From positions 344,148 to 408,147 of the forward strand of contig NZ_CP038511.1 of the NCBI RefSeq assembly GCF_004758605.1: a stretch of 64,000 bases of DNA, written 5' to 3'. Numbering within the stretch: the first letter of the stretch is position 1; the number at the start of each line of letters is the position of its first letter. The translations under genes and the position numbers were made by a program. This DNA comes from Deinococcus metallilatus (GTDB lineage Bacteria > Deinococcota > Deinococci > Deinococcales > Deinococcaceae). Below are positions 10,435-18,235 of the stretch, one piece after another. Below the pieces are notes generated by a model. That model worked only from the letters and a program-made list of their open reading frames with translations, did no database searches and was not told the origin of the DNA.

Positions 10435-11457
10435 TCAGCGCGTGAACAGGTCCGTCATGGGCGTCGCCCGCGCGGCCTCGCGCAGCGGGGGCAGCCCCCA
10501 GGCGTCCTCCAGGGTCCGCAGCAGGCTGGAGTGGTTGTAGGGCCGGTTCGACCGCACCCCGCGCGGGCCGTCGCTCGTCACCACGATGGTCGCCACGGTG
10601 CCCCCGCCCCCCGCCCGGTCCCCGCCGCCACCCTCGTCGAAGGTGATCACCAGGGCGGCGTGGTCCTTCCAGGCACCCGAGGCCATGATCTTCCCGGCCC
10701 ACTCGCGCACGAAGGCGTCCCCTGCCCGCTCCAGCCGCGAACCACGCCAGCAGGTCAGCGCCCCGTGCAGGTCGTGACACAGGTCCGGCACGATCAGCGC
10801 GAAGGTGGGAACGGTCCCGGCGCGCAGGTCGGCGTCCAGCTCCCCCAGGGGGACCACCTTGCGGGCGCGGACTGGGTCGCGGGCGATGTCCGCCGCGAGC
10901 ATCAGGGGGTTGTGTTTCTTGGCGTACACGCCGGTGGAGGGACCGTCCCAGCCAGGGCCGGGCAGTCCCTGGAAGTAACCCTTCCAGGTCTTCCCCGCGC
11001 GCTCCAGTTGCAGGGCGAGGTTGTCTCCGGGGAAACGCTGGCCGGAGTCGTCGCTGCGGCTGCCGAAGGTGCTGCCGAACAGCAGGGCCACGTAGTTGGG
11101 CAGGCTGGGGTGGGCGACCCCGGTGTAGTTCGTGGCAAGACCGTACTCCCGCGCGAGCGCGTTCAGCGTCGGCAGGTTGGGGTTGCCCAGCACTCCACCG
11201 GCACTGGTGTTCTCCAGCACCAGCACGAACACGTGTGAGAAGGGCGGCAGGGTTCTGGGCTGGGCCACCACGGTCCCCAGCAGGACCGGGGAGAGCCACA
11301 GCAAGTGGCGGGCCACCCGCAGGACCGGCCCGGCGAGCGGAACCACGCCGCGTGCCCGGACGCTTCCCGGTGGGGTCAGGAGGTGGGCCCTTCCTCGACC
11401 GGACGTGGAGTGTTCTGAAGGCCGGGCCTCTGCGGGGCAAGGGGAATACCTGAGCAT
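10435..11457 (-). CDS. Secreted phosphoesterase (acid phosphatase / phospholipase C-like)
   Basis: 340 aa. A long N-terminal stretch with a hydrophobic segment (HLLWLSPVLLGTVVAQ) suggests export. The catalytic domain begins SHVFVLVLENTSAGG, with a nucleophile-type Asn-Thr in the alkaline-phosphatase superfamily pattern. It continues through AHPSLPNYVALLFGST and DHAALVITFDEGGGGD (metal-binding Asp/Glu) to SNRPYNHSSLLRTLEDAWGL. AGGAG stands before the ATG at 11457. It is the last gene of the PAP2-regulator-kinase operon, 47 nt after the kinase stop. The substrate is not predictable; release of phosphate from lipids or nucleotides is plausible. Confidence 0.85.
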   Translation of the reverse strand: MLRYSPCPAEARPSEHSTSGRGRAHLLTPPGSVRARGVVPLAGPVLRVARHLLWLSPVLLGTVVAQPRTLPPFSHVFVLVLENTSAGGVLGNPNLPTLNALAREYGLATNYTGVAHPSLPNYVALLFGSTFGSRSDDSGQRFPGDNLALQLERAGKTWKGYFQGLPGPGWDGPSTGVYAKKHNPLMLAADIARDPVRARKVVPLGELDADLRAGTVPTFALIVPDLCHDLHGALTCWRGSRLERAGDAFVREWAGKIMASGAWKDHAALVITFDEGGGGDRAGGGGTVATIVVTSDGPRGVRSNRPYNHSSLLRTLEDAWGLPPLREAARATPMTDLFTR

Positions 11458-11504
11458 GGGGTCTCCTGGGATGGGGCGTCGAGGGCGGCGGGGTTGAGGG
11501 CGGG

Positions 11505-12824
11505 TCAGGCAGGAAAACGCAGGCTGACCTCGAAGGCGCCTTCCTCCCAGCGGGGCAGAAGGTCGGCGTTCCAGCGCCGGGCGAGGGCCGCCACCAGCGG
11601 CAGGCCCAACCCGCTTCCGGCGGTCCCCTGGGTACCAGCGCCGCGCTCGAAAGGTTCCAGCAGCCGGGTCCACTGGGCCTGATCCGGCCCGGGACCCACG
11701 CTGCGTACCGTGACCTCACGTTCCCGGACCCGCACCAGGACGCCACCCGTGCCGTACTTGAGCGCGTTCTCGATCAGGTTGGCGAGGGCGCGTCCCACCC
11801 CCTCCGCCTCGGCCTGCACCCAGCTCTCGTTGAGGTCGAGCTGCACCTGCCTCCCCGCCCGGCGCGCCACCTCGTCGAGCGCGTCCACCACCGCCGCGGC
11901 GCTGCCCGCCAGTTCCACCCGTTCCAGACGCACCGGGGCGTCGGTGCGGGCCAGGGCGAGCAGGCTCTCCGAGAGGGTGACCAGCGCGTCCACCCGGCCC
12001 TGCATCCCGCTCAGGGCACGCTGGTAGTCGGCGGCCTCACGCGGGCGCTCCAGGGTGAGGTCGAGGCGGCCCTTGAGCACGGTCAGCGGCGTGCGCAGCT
12101 CGTGGGCGGCGATGCGGGCGAAGCTCTTCTCGCGCTCGATGGTGCCCTCGAGCTGGTCGAGCATCGCGTTCACGGTGGAAGTCAGCCGGGCCATCTCGTC
12201 CTGGCCGGGCGCGGCGGGCACCCGCTCCTGGTAGGTGCCGCGCCGGGCGATGCCCTCGGCGGTGCGGGCCACCGCGTCCACCGGGCGCAGGGCCCGGTCG
12301 GCCAGGACGTACCCGGCCCCGCAGGCCACCATGACCATCAGCACGCTGCCGGCGCTGAGGATGCGGGCCAGGGTTTCCAGCAGCTCCACCAGGGTGTTGC
12401 TGGGCCGCGAGACCCGCAGGAACAGCCCGCCCTCGACGGGTAGGGTCAGCACCCGGTGTTCTGCCGTCGACACGAAGCCCACGCGCAGGGGAATGGCCTG
12501 GTCATGCTCCTCCTGGCCCGCGCGGGCCAGCGTCCTCCCCGTGGGCGAGAGCAGTTCGATGGCCAGGTCGCCGGTCGGTCTCAGCTCCGAGGAGAAGGTC
12601 CAGCGCCCGTTCTGGTCCTCGATGCTGCCCTGCGCCACGCTGGCGGTCTCCCGCAAGGTGGTGTCGAGCGACCCCGTTAGGCTGTCCCGGGCCAGGGCGT
12701 ACACCAGCACGGCCCCGAGCAGGATGGTCACCGCGAAGACCAGCGCGTAGCCCAGCGTGAGCTTGACCCGCAGGCTCCAGTCCCGGGGTCTCCAGCCCAT
12801 CCGCCGGCCGCCCCCCCCGGTCAC
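11505..12824 (-). CDS. Sensor histidine kinase of the envelope two-component system
   Basis: 439 aa. The first transmembrane helix is near residues 20-45, followed by an external sensor domain of about 110 residues without a recognised fold. A second helix lies near 160-185, then a HAMP domain, a HisKA helix with FARIAAHELRTPLTVLKG (the phospho-acceptor His), and an ATPase domain with N-box LANLIENALKYG and G-box AGSGLGLPLV. The usual D-x-G ATP-lid motif is weak (RSVGPGPDQ). The GTG start overlaps the TGA of the response regulator gene (GTGA). It lies within the PAP2-regulator-kinase-phosphoesterase operon, so its cue probably concerns the cell envelope. Confidence 0.93.
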   Translation of the reverse strand: MTGGGGRRMGWRPRDWSLRVKLTLGYALVFAVTILLGAVLVYALARDSLTGSLDTTLRETASVAQGSIEDQNGRWTFSSELRPTGDLAIELLSPTGRTLARAGQEEHDQAIPLRVGFVSTAEHRVLTLPVEGGLFLRVSRPSNTLVELLETLARILSAGSVLMVMVACGAGYVLADRALRPVDAVARTAEGIARRGTYQERVPAAPGQDEMARLTSTVNAMLDQLEGTIEREKSFARIAAHELRTPLTVLKGRLDLTLERPREAADYQRALSGMQGRVDALVTLSESLLALARTDAPVRLERVELAGSAAAVVDALDEVARRAGRQVQLDLNESWVQAEAEGVGRALANLIENALKYGTGGVLVRVREREVTVRSVGPGPDQAQWTRLLEPFERGAGTQGTAGSGLGLPLVAALARRWNADLLPRWEEGAFEVSLRFPA

Positions 12825-13501
12825 ATCGCCTCACCCCGGCCCAGCCGGTACCCGGTGCCCCGGATGGTGTCGATCAGGACGTCGGTGGTCTTGCGGCGGA
12901 TGGTGCTGACGTACACGTCGATCACCTTGGGCTCCACGGCCCCCCCTTCACCCCCCCACAGGCGCTCGATGATCTCGTCGCGGGAAAAGGCCCGGCCCGG
13001 GTTCAGGACGAGCAGTTCCAGTAGCGCGAACTCCCGGCGGGTCAGCTCGGCACGGACGCCCGTAGCGTAGAGTTCCCGGCCCCCCAGATCCATCACCCAG
13101 CCCCCCGGCAGGGTCACCGTGTTCTGCGCGTTCCCGCTCGCCCGCCGCAGCAGGGCCCGCACCCGCGCCCGCAGTTCCTTGAAGGCGAACGGCTTGACCA
13201 GGTAGTCGTCCCCGCCCGCCTCCAGCCCCTCGACCCGGTCCTCCACCGTACCCCGGGCGGTGAGGTACAGGATGGGGGTGTTCAGGCCGCCCTCCCGCAG
13301 CGAGCGTCCCAGCCGGTACCCCGCGTCGATGCCCTCGGGCAGCATCACGTCCAGGATCAGCAGGCCGTAGGGAAACAGCCGGGCGAGCTCCCCGCCCTCG
13401 GCGGCGCTCGCGGCCCGGTCGCACTCGTAGCCCTCCTCGGTCAGGCCGTCTTGCAGCAGTTCGGCGATATGGGGGTCGTCCTCGACGATCAGGAGTCTCA
13501 T
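12821..13501 (-). CDS. OmpR/PhoB-family response regulator, candidate master of the box regulon
   Basis: 226 aa. The receiver domain has acidic EDD (about 7-9), phospho-acceptor Asp in LLILDVMLP (about 51), Thr in YLTARG and Lys in YLVKPF. The winged-helix domain ends with VIDVYVSTIRRKTTDVLIDTIRGTGYRLG, the recognition helix and wing of OmpR-type proteins. Such proteins bind direct repeats about 11 bp apart, which is the form of the box found upstream of its own operon and at eight other local promoters. It starts with ATGA on the PAP2 stop and ends with GTGA on the kinase start. Assigning the box to it is inference. Confidence 0.94.
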   Translation of the reverse strand: MRLLIVEDDPHIAELLQDGLTEEGYECDRAASAAEGGELARLFPYGLLILDVMLPEGIDAGYRLGRSLREGGLNTPILYLTARGTVEDRVEGLEAGGDDYLVKPFAFKELRARVRALLRRASGNAQNTVTLPGGWVMDLGGRELYATGVRAELTRREFALLELLVLNPGRAFSRDEIIERLWGGEGGAVEPKVIDVYVSTIRRKTTDVLIDTIRGTGYRLGRGEAM

Positions 13502-14163
13502 GCCGCGCTCTCCTTCCCGTGCCCCGGCGCGAAAGGCCGCAGCACACCGTACACGCCCAGCACCCAGGCGGCGCCGGTCAGCCAGCCGCACAGCACGTCG
13601 GTGGGATAATGCACGCCCAGGTACAGCCGCGAGAAGCCCACCAGCCCGCTGAAGGCCACCCCAAGCCCCAGCGCGGGCCAGCGGTAGGGCGTGCGCCAGG
13701 CGAGCAGGATCAGCGCCGTGACGAAGGCGGCGCTGTACATGCTGTGCCCGCTGGGAAAGCTGGCGTCGTGTTCCTGCACCAGGCGGGGCCACAACTCCGG
13801 GCGGGTGCGGTGCATCAGCAGCTTCATCGCCACGTTCAGGCCCGCTGCGCCCGCCACGCCCAGCCCCCAGAAGGCGGCCAGCCGGTGCCCCCTGAGCCAC
13901 AGCACGACCAGGATCACGGCGCTGACGGGGGCGATCACGGTCACGCCGCCGACAGTGGTGAAGAAGAGCGCCACCTGATTGAGCAGCGGGGTGGCGTGGC
14001 TGTGCAGGGCCAGCAGGAAGGGGGTCTCCCAGGCGAAGCTCTGCCCTTCGAGGAGGTCCTCGGCCACGAGCCCCACGACCAGCAGGGGCAGCAGGATGCC
14101 GAGAAACAGGCGCAGCAGGGCCACCGGACGAATTCGGTGGCGATGGGACAGCAGGGTGCTCAT
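13498..14163 (-). CDS. PAP2-family lipid phosphatase (undecaprenyl-pyrophosphate phosphatase-like)
   Basis: 221 aa, membrane protein. The three phosphatase motifs are present: KLLMHRTRPELWPR (K-x6-RP), SFPSGHSMYSAAF (PSGH) and SRLYLGVHYPTDVLCG (SR-x5-H-x3-D). Family members dephosphorylate lipid pyrophosphates such as undecaprenyl pyrophosphate (PgpB/YbjG type) outside the membrane. It is the first gene of the operon with the response regulator and kinase and lies under the regulon box. A lipid phosphatase, its regulator and a second phosphatase are thus expressed together. Confidence 0.92.
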   Translation of the reverse strand: MSTLLSHRHRIRPVALLRLFLGILLPLLVVGLVAEDLLEGQSFAWETPFLLALHSHATPLLNQVALFFTTVGGVTVIAPVSAVILVVLWLRGHRLAAFWGLGVAGAAGLNVAMKLLMHRTRPELWPRLVQEHDASFPSGHSMYSAAFVTALILLAWRTPYRWPALGLGVAFSGLVGFSRLYLGVHYPTDVLCGWLTGAAWVLGVYGVLRPFAPGHGKESAA

Positions 14164-14170
14164 GTCGCCC

Positions 14171-14204
14171 AGCGTGCCCGAGGAAGGTAAAGACGCGGTA
14201 TACC
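14171..14204 (-). promoter_or_regulatory. Regulon box and promoter of the PAP2-regulator-kinase operon
   Basis: The box GGTATACCGCGTCTTTACC (14186-14204) is followed by 9 nt, the -10-like CACGCT (14171-14176), 7 nt and the ATG. Its presence here means that the regulator probably controls its own operon. Confidence 0.78.
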
Positions 14205-14219
14205 GGACGGCGAGAAGAC

Positions 14220-14246
14220 GCCGGGCACCTTTTCAGGGTGCCCGGC
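14220..14246 (-). terminator. Hairpin terminator of the PepSY gene
   Basis: A perfect 10-bp stem, GCCGGGCACC at 14220-14229 with its complement at 14237-14246 around a 7-nt loop, lies about 50 nt after the PepSY stop. Toward that gene's direction it is followed by TCTTCTC. It also separates the gene from the PAP2 promoter. Confidence 0.7.
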
Positions 14247-14297
14247 GAGCGCTGGGGAAGTCCGGGACGGGGCTGGGAACGCTCAGTACGGGCGGGC

Positions 14298-14762
14298 TCA
14301 ACTGCCGCCGCTCTCACCCTGTTCCAGCCCGGCGATCTCCTGCTGGAGGATTTGACCGTTCCCGGCGTCCACCGTCACCTCGGTCTGCCCGATGACCACG
14401 GCGTACACCAGGCTGCCGTCCTGGTCCCCGAGGGTCACGCTGGTGGCCGGGCCGAGGACGGCCGCCTGGGCTGCCTGCTCGGCCTGGGCGGGCGTGATCC
14501 GCGCGAGCGAGCGGTACAGGGCCTGCTCCTGCGCGGCGGGCACCTCGAAGTCCGGCAGGCTGGTGTGAAGCTGAATGCTGCCGAACATCGCCCGGTCGTG
14601 GGCATCGGTGTCCCGGGCGGACGGGTTGACCTGCGCCTGAATCGGCGGTGCGGAGGGTGCCCCCGGAGCTTCCGCCTGGGCGAAGGCGTGCCCAGCCAGG
14701 GAGAGGCCCACGGCCGTCAGGGCGCTGAGGGTGAGCAGGAACCGTCTGGCGTTCGTATTCAT
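14298..14762 (-). CDS. Secreted PepSY-domain protein
   Basis: 154 aa. The signal peptide ends LAGHAFAQA. A proline/alanine-rich linker leads to a C-terminal PepSY domain: ITPAQAEQAAQAAV, then VYAVVIGQTEVTVDAGNGQIL. PepSY domains occur in protease inhibitors and near envelope two-component systems. AAGGAG stands 6 nt before the ATG, and about 45 nt of leader follow the -10, so unlike its neighbours this message is not leaderless. Two regulon boxes in tandem precede it, so strong induction is expected. Confidence 0.88.
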   Translation of the reverse strand: MNTNARRFLLTLSALTAVGLSLAGHAFAQAEAPGAPSAPPIQAQVNPSARDTDAHDRAMFGSIQLHTSLPDFEVPAAQEQALYRSLARITPAQAEQAAQAAVLGPATSVTLGDQDGSLVYAVVIGQTEVTVDAGNGQILQQEIAGLEQGESGGS

Positions 14763-14801
14763 GGTGTTCTCCTTGTCCGCAGATTCCTTCTGCGTGCCCG
14801 G

Positions 14802-14856
14802 AGCGTAGGAGCGGCCGGTAAAAAGGCCGTATAAGACGGTAAAGTCCGCGTATAAC
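14802..14856 (-). promoter_or_regulatory. Tandem regulon boxes and promoter of the PepSY gene
   Basis: Two boxes of the same form lie at 14838-14856 (GTTATACGCGGACTTTACC) and 14817-14835 (CTTATACGGCCTTTTTACC). Their starts are 21 bp apart, two helical turns. The proximal one is followed by 9 nt and the -10 TACGCT (14802-14807). Confidence 0.82.
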
Positions 14857-15055
14857 GCTGGCGCGCGGATCAAGAAGGGTGCGGGGTGTTCCGGGGCGTG
14901 GCGGTTCCAGGATGAGGAGGTGACCCGGTGGGAACGCCGGTGACCGCCGCCCGAGGAGCGTGGCGCGCGACGGTTCCGCCTCTGGTGGCGGCCGTGCCCC
15001 CGCTGCCGGGTGGTCTCGCCAGCTTCACCGGCGGACCCCTGCCCGACCGCAGGGG

Positions 15056-15089
15056 CCTATACGGCCCTTTTACGTCTCCGGCAGATCAT
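15056..15089 (+). promoter_or_regulatory. Regulon box and leaderless promoter of the lysozyme-fold gene
   Basis: CCTATACGGCCCTTTTACG (15056-15074), 9 nt, then GATCAT (15084-15089) at the -10 position, 6 nt and the ATG at 15096. This promoter fixes the start codon; upstream in-frame starts lie within or before the box. Confidence 0.75.
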
Positions 15090-15095
15090 GGCCGC

Positions 15096-15803
15096 ATGGT
15101 CACCCTGACGCCCGAGTCACTTCTCACCCGGAGAGACCTTCCAGGCGGACAGCCACCCGCACGGCCCCGTACGCACGCCGCCAGACTGCGTCACGTCCGG
15201 TTCACCCCGACAGACAAGCGGGCCATCCGGAACGCGGCGGCCCGGTACGGCGTCGATGCCGCCCTGATTGCCGCCGTCCTGGCTGACGAGCAGGTGCGCC
15301 TCGACGGGTACGATCACCTCCAGCACGGGCTGCTGCGCCTGACCGTCTCGCTGCCGGAGCGCCCGGCAGCGGCCCTCCGGCGGCTGGCCGGGTGGCTGGC
15401 GGGCCGACCCGTCGAGACCTTCAGCCTGGGCCGCGCCCAGATGAAGGTGGGCACCCTGCGCCGCCTCGGCGCGCTGGGCTACCTGGAGGTGCCGCCCGAC
15501 CTGCCGGCGCAGCTCCGGCGGCTGCTCGACCCCCTCGCGGCCCCCCGGCTGGTCGCCGCGTGCCTGAGGGCCACGGCAGACCACTGGGCAGGGGCAGGGG
15601 TGCCCATCGCGCACCGCCCGGAGATCCTGGCGGCCCTGTACAGCCTGGGCTTCACGGGCCGCCGTGGTGTTCACCCCCACCCGCGGGCCAACGAGCGGGG
15701 ACTGCTGATCGCCGAACACGCGGCCTGGCTGAGGGCCCGGTCGCCCTGGCCGGGGAGCACCACGGCGACCGAACAGCCTGCCCACGTGGCCGTCGGCGGT
15801 TGA
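15096..15803 (+). CDS. Putative lysozyme-fold (transglycosylase-like) protein
   Basis: 235 aa. No clear signal peptide. The core resembles lytic transglycosylases only in outline: a candidate catalytic Glu in AAVLADEQVRLDGYD (about residue 70), FSLGRAQMK in the place of the S-x-G-x-x-Q motif, and AALYSLGFTGR in the place of the third motif. The sequence is otherwise unfamiliar. It is the only box-controlled gene here likely to act on peptidoglycan, which suits the envelope theme. A cytoplasmic role is possible because an export signal is not evident. Confidence 0.55.
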   Translation: MVTLTPESLLTRRDLPGGQPPARPRTHAARLRHVRFTPTDKRAIRNAAARYGVDAALIAAVLADEQVRLDGYDHLQHGLLRLTVSLPERPAAALRRLAGWLAGRPVETFSLGRAQMKVGTLRRLGALGYLEVPPDLPAQLRRLLDPLAAPRLVAACLRATADHWAGAGVPIAHRPEILAALYSLGFTGRRGVHPHPRANERGLLIAEHAAWLRARSPWPGSTTATEQPAHVAVGG

Positions 15804-16159
15804 GCTGCCAGGGATCAGCAGGACCGTGGGTCATGGCCGTGGACGCTTTCCCTTTCCCGCTTGAACCCGTCTGACCCGAGGTCAGGTCTCGAGGAGGCTC
15901 TCGGCGCCAGCCTGGTTCGAGGCGCCTGGGCGAGGTTCCGAGCGACAGCACGTGGAACCCCTGCGGAAGGGTGGCTGCACGAACCCAGAAGGCCAGCGCG
16001 TGACCCTTCACCTGGCCCTGAAGCGGAGGCACCCGGCCCAGGACTCTTCACGGGCGGTGGCGGTCTCCTCCACCGGGCGCTGAACCGCCAGGACAGGTGG
16101 CCCATCTCCCGAACACGGCGTGCCAGCGCCGCGAGGACACTCCAGCTCGCCCACAGTGC
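15804..16159. other. Intergenic region between convergent genes, no gene seen
   Basis: These 355 nt separate the lysozyme-fold gene from the end of uppP on the other strand. Frames that stay open here do not show the third-position G/C bias of the neighbours, and no strong hairpin or promoter box is visible. Confidence 0.5.
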
Positions 16160-17008
16160 CTACCGCAGCGCTCCCGCGACCACCAGGACCAGGATGACGG
16201 CCCCGAAGACGACGCGGTACACGGCGAAGCCCCGGAAGTCGTGGCGGGACACGTACCGCAGCAGCCAAGAGACCGCCAGCAGCGCCGTCACGAACGACAC
16301 GGCGGTGCCGACGAGCAGGGCCGGCGCGCCGCCCTCGATCTGCCCCAGCGAGTGCCGGGCCTTGTACAGGCTGTACAGGCCCGCCGCGCCCAGCACCGGG
16401 ATGCCTATGAAGAACGAGAAGGCGGTCGCCGTCACCCGGTCCAGGCCGCTCAGCAGCCCGCCCACGATGCTCGCGCCACTCCGCGACACGCCGGGGATGA
16501 CCGCCACGGCCTGGGCCAGGCCGATGGTCAGCGCCTGCCGGGGCGTGACGCCGTAGAGGTCGGGCTCCGGGGTCACCGGCGGGTCCACCGCCGCGGGCGC
16601 CTCGGCTGGCCGGGCACGGCGCGTCTCGACCACCCACAGGATGACGCCGCCCGCGATCAGGCTGAGCGCCACAGTGGTGGGCGAGAACAGCGCGGCCTTG
16701 ATGGCCTTTTCGAAGAGCAGGCCCACCAGCGCGGCGGGCAGCGAGGCGATCACCAGGTTGAGCCAGAACCGGCGGGCGCGGGGACTGCCCCGGAGCAGCA
16801 TCGAGACTTTGTCCAGCAACTCGCGCAGGTAGAACCACACCACCGCCAGGATGGCCCCGAGCTGAATCACGATGGTAAAGGTTTCCCCCGCGTCGCGGTA
16901 GCCGATGAGCCGCTCGGCGACGATCAGGTGGCCGGTCGAGGAGATGGGCAGGAATTCAGTCAGCCCCTCGACCACCCCCAGGAACACGGCGCTCAGCAGC
17001 GCACTCAC
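16160..17008 (-). CDS. uppP: Undecaprenyl-diphosphatase UppP (BacA family)
   Basis: 282 aa integral membrane enzyme that converts undecaprenyl pyrophosphate to undecaprenyl phosphate for peptidoglycan synthesis and confers bacitracin tolerance. The N-terminus GVVEGLTEFLPISSTGHLI carries the Glu-rich active-site motif, and VIPGVSRSGASIVGGLL the second one. Helices fill the rest. The GTG start overlaps the stop of an 18-codon leader ORF (GTGA), and that leader ORF sits directly behind a regulon box, so translation of uppP probably depends on the leader. Confidence 0.95.
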   Translation of the reverse strand: MSALLSAVFLGVVEGLTEFLPISSTGHLIVAERLIGYRDAGETFTIVIQLGAILAVVWFYLRELLDKVSMLLRGSPRARRFWLNLVIASLPAALVGLLFEKAIKAALFSPTTVALSLIAGGVILWVVETRRARPAEAPAAVDPPVTPEPDLYGVTPRQALTIGLAQAVAVIPGVSRSGASIVGGLLSGLDRVTATAFSFFIGIPVLGAAGLYSLYKARHSLGQIEGGAPALLVGTAVSFVTALLAVSWLLRYVSRHDFRGFAVYRVVFGAVILVLVVAGALR

Positions 17009-17061
17009 GCCTGGACCGCCGAGCAGGAAGGGGGGAGGGTGGCCGGCAGTGGACAGGTCAT
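17005..17061 (-). CDS. Leaderless 18-residue upstream ORF coupled to uppP
   Basis: An ATG (17059-17061) lies 7 nt after the -10 TACCGT, the spacing of other leaderless starts here. The frame gives MTCPLPATLPPSCSAVQA and stops at TGA 17005-17007, which overlaps the GTG of uppP. It has no ribosome-binding site, as expected for leaderless initiation. It may be a real micropeptide or just a device that delivers ribosomes to uppP. Six prolines and serines in a row-rich middle could slow ribosomes. Confidence 0.6.
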   Translation of the reverse strand: MTCPLPATLPPSCSAVQA

Positions 17062-17068
17062 GCCGGGA

Positions 17069-17102
17069 ACGGTAGCCGGCAAAGGTAAAGGACCGGTATA
17101 CC
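17069..17102 (-). promoter_or_regulatory. Regulon box and promoter of uppP
   Basis: GGTATACCGGTCCTTTACC (17084-17102), 9 nt, then -10 TACCGT (17069-17074). The nearest start codon downstream is that of the 18-codon leader ORF, not uppP itself. Confidence 0.8.
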
Positions 17103-17182
17103 GCGGCGGCAGGGTTCAGGTCATCCTTCAGCTCTCCCCGTGCCCCCCGGTGGAACCGGCAGTGGGTGCAGGTGCACGCCGT

Positions 17183-18235
17183 TCAGCGGTAGTTCCCCGT
17201 GTGGCCCAGCGAGTACCGCCCGGGCTGAGGGAAGTAGGTCAGTCCATGTGGGCCGCGCCCCACCCGGATTTGCCGGAGGACCTTCCCCGTGCGGGTGTCG
17301 AACACGTACACCACGTCGCTGTAGCGCCCCGAGAGCCACAGTTGCTTGCCGTCCGCCGAGACGCTGCCCATGTCGGGGCTGCCGCCCCCCGGGATGGTCC
17401 AGCGGGCGATGAGGTGGCGGCTGGCGAAGTCCAGCACGGACACGGTGCCCTCCCCCCGGTTGGAGATGAACAGGCGCGTGCCGTCCCGGCTGGGGTACAA
17501 ACCGTGGGTCCCCTTGCCGGTGGGGATGAAGCCCACCTTGCGCGGGGTGTCGCCCGAGCCGTCGATCACCCGCACCCCGTTCGCCATCATGTCCGCCACG
17601 TAGTACACCGAGCCGTCGGGGGCGATCCGCACGTCCTGCGGCATCCCGCCCGCGTGCATCACCCCGGTCACCCGGCGGGCCAGCAGGTCCACCTTGACCA
17701 GGTCCCCGCTGAACTCGCAGGCGGCCAGCAGATGCTCCCCGTCGGGGCTGAAGTCCATGTGGTTCACGCCCCGGCAGGGCACCGCGATCTCGAAGGCGGG
17801 CCGCATGCTGTCCGCCGTCAGGAAGATCAGCCGCGCCTCGTTCTCGGCCACCACCAGGGCGTAGCGCCCGTCGGGGGTGAAGTACAGGTTGTAGGGGTCG
17901 GCGACCGGAACGGGTTTGCCCGGCAGACCCGTGCGGGGGTTGATGGGCGTCAGCGACTGCCGTCCCTCGTCGCTGGCGACCCACAGCGTCTTCAGGTCGT
18001 GCGACGGCACGACATGCTGCGGCTCCCGGTCGACCGGGAAGGTGCCCATCACCCGGAAGGTGGCGGGGTCGATCTCGCTGACGGTGTGGTCCTTGCCGTT
18101 GGGGACGTAGACGCGGGCCGGAACCCCCCGGACTGCCGGGCTGAACATGCCTGCGTGGGTATGGGCGTAGATGTCGGTGGCCCGTGCGGACCCTGCCGCC
18201 AGGGCCAAGAACAGGGCGGCGCGGGTCAGCCTCAC
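17183..18235 (-). CDS. Secreted YVTN-type beta-propeller protein
   Basis: 350 aa. Signal peptide (LFLALAAGSARA), then seven or so blades with repeated patterns such as TVSEIDPATFRVMGTFPVD, GTVSVLDFASRHLIARW and DVVYVFDTRTGKVLRQIRVG. Propellers of this type occur in secreted surface or quinoprotein-like proteins. No catalytic residues are evident. The GTG start overlaps the stop of the YbhB-like gene (GTGA), so it belongs to that box-controlled operon. Confidence 0.85.
   Translation of the reverse strand: MRLTRAALFLALAAGSARATDIYAHTHAGMFSPAVRGVPARVYVPNGKDHTVSEIDPATFRVMGTFPVDREPQHVVPSHDLKTLWVASDEGRQSLTPINPRTGLPGKPVPVADPYNLYFTPDGRYALVVAENEARLIFLTADSMRPAFEIAVPCRGVNHMDFSPDGEHLLAACEFSGDLVKVDLLARRVTGVMHAGGMPQDVRIAPDGSVYYVADMMANGVRVIDGSGDTPRKVGFIPTGKGTHGLYPSRDGTRLFISNRGEGTVSVLDFASRHLIARWTIPGGGSPDMGSVSADGKQLWLSGRYSDVVYVFDTRTGKVLRQIRVGRGPHGLTYFPQPGRYSLGHTGNYR

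Noticed and set aside
12821..14317. One 498-codon minus-strand frame covering regulator and more
   Set aside because: Only its end is the response regulator. The upstream part is out of frame with the PAP2 gene, and the true start is the ATG at 13501.
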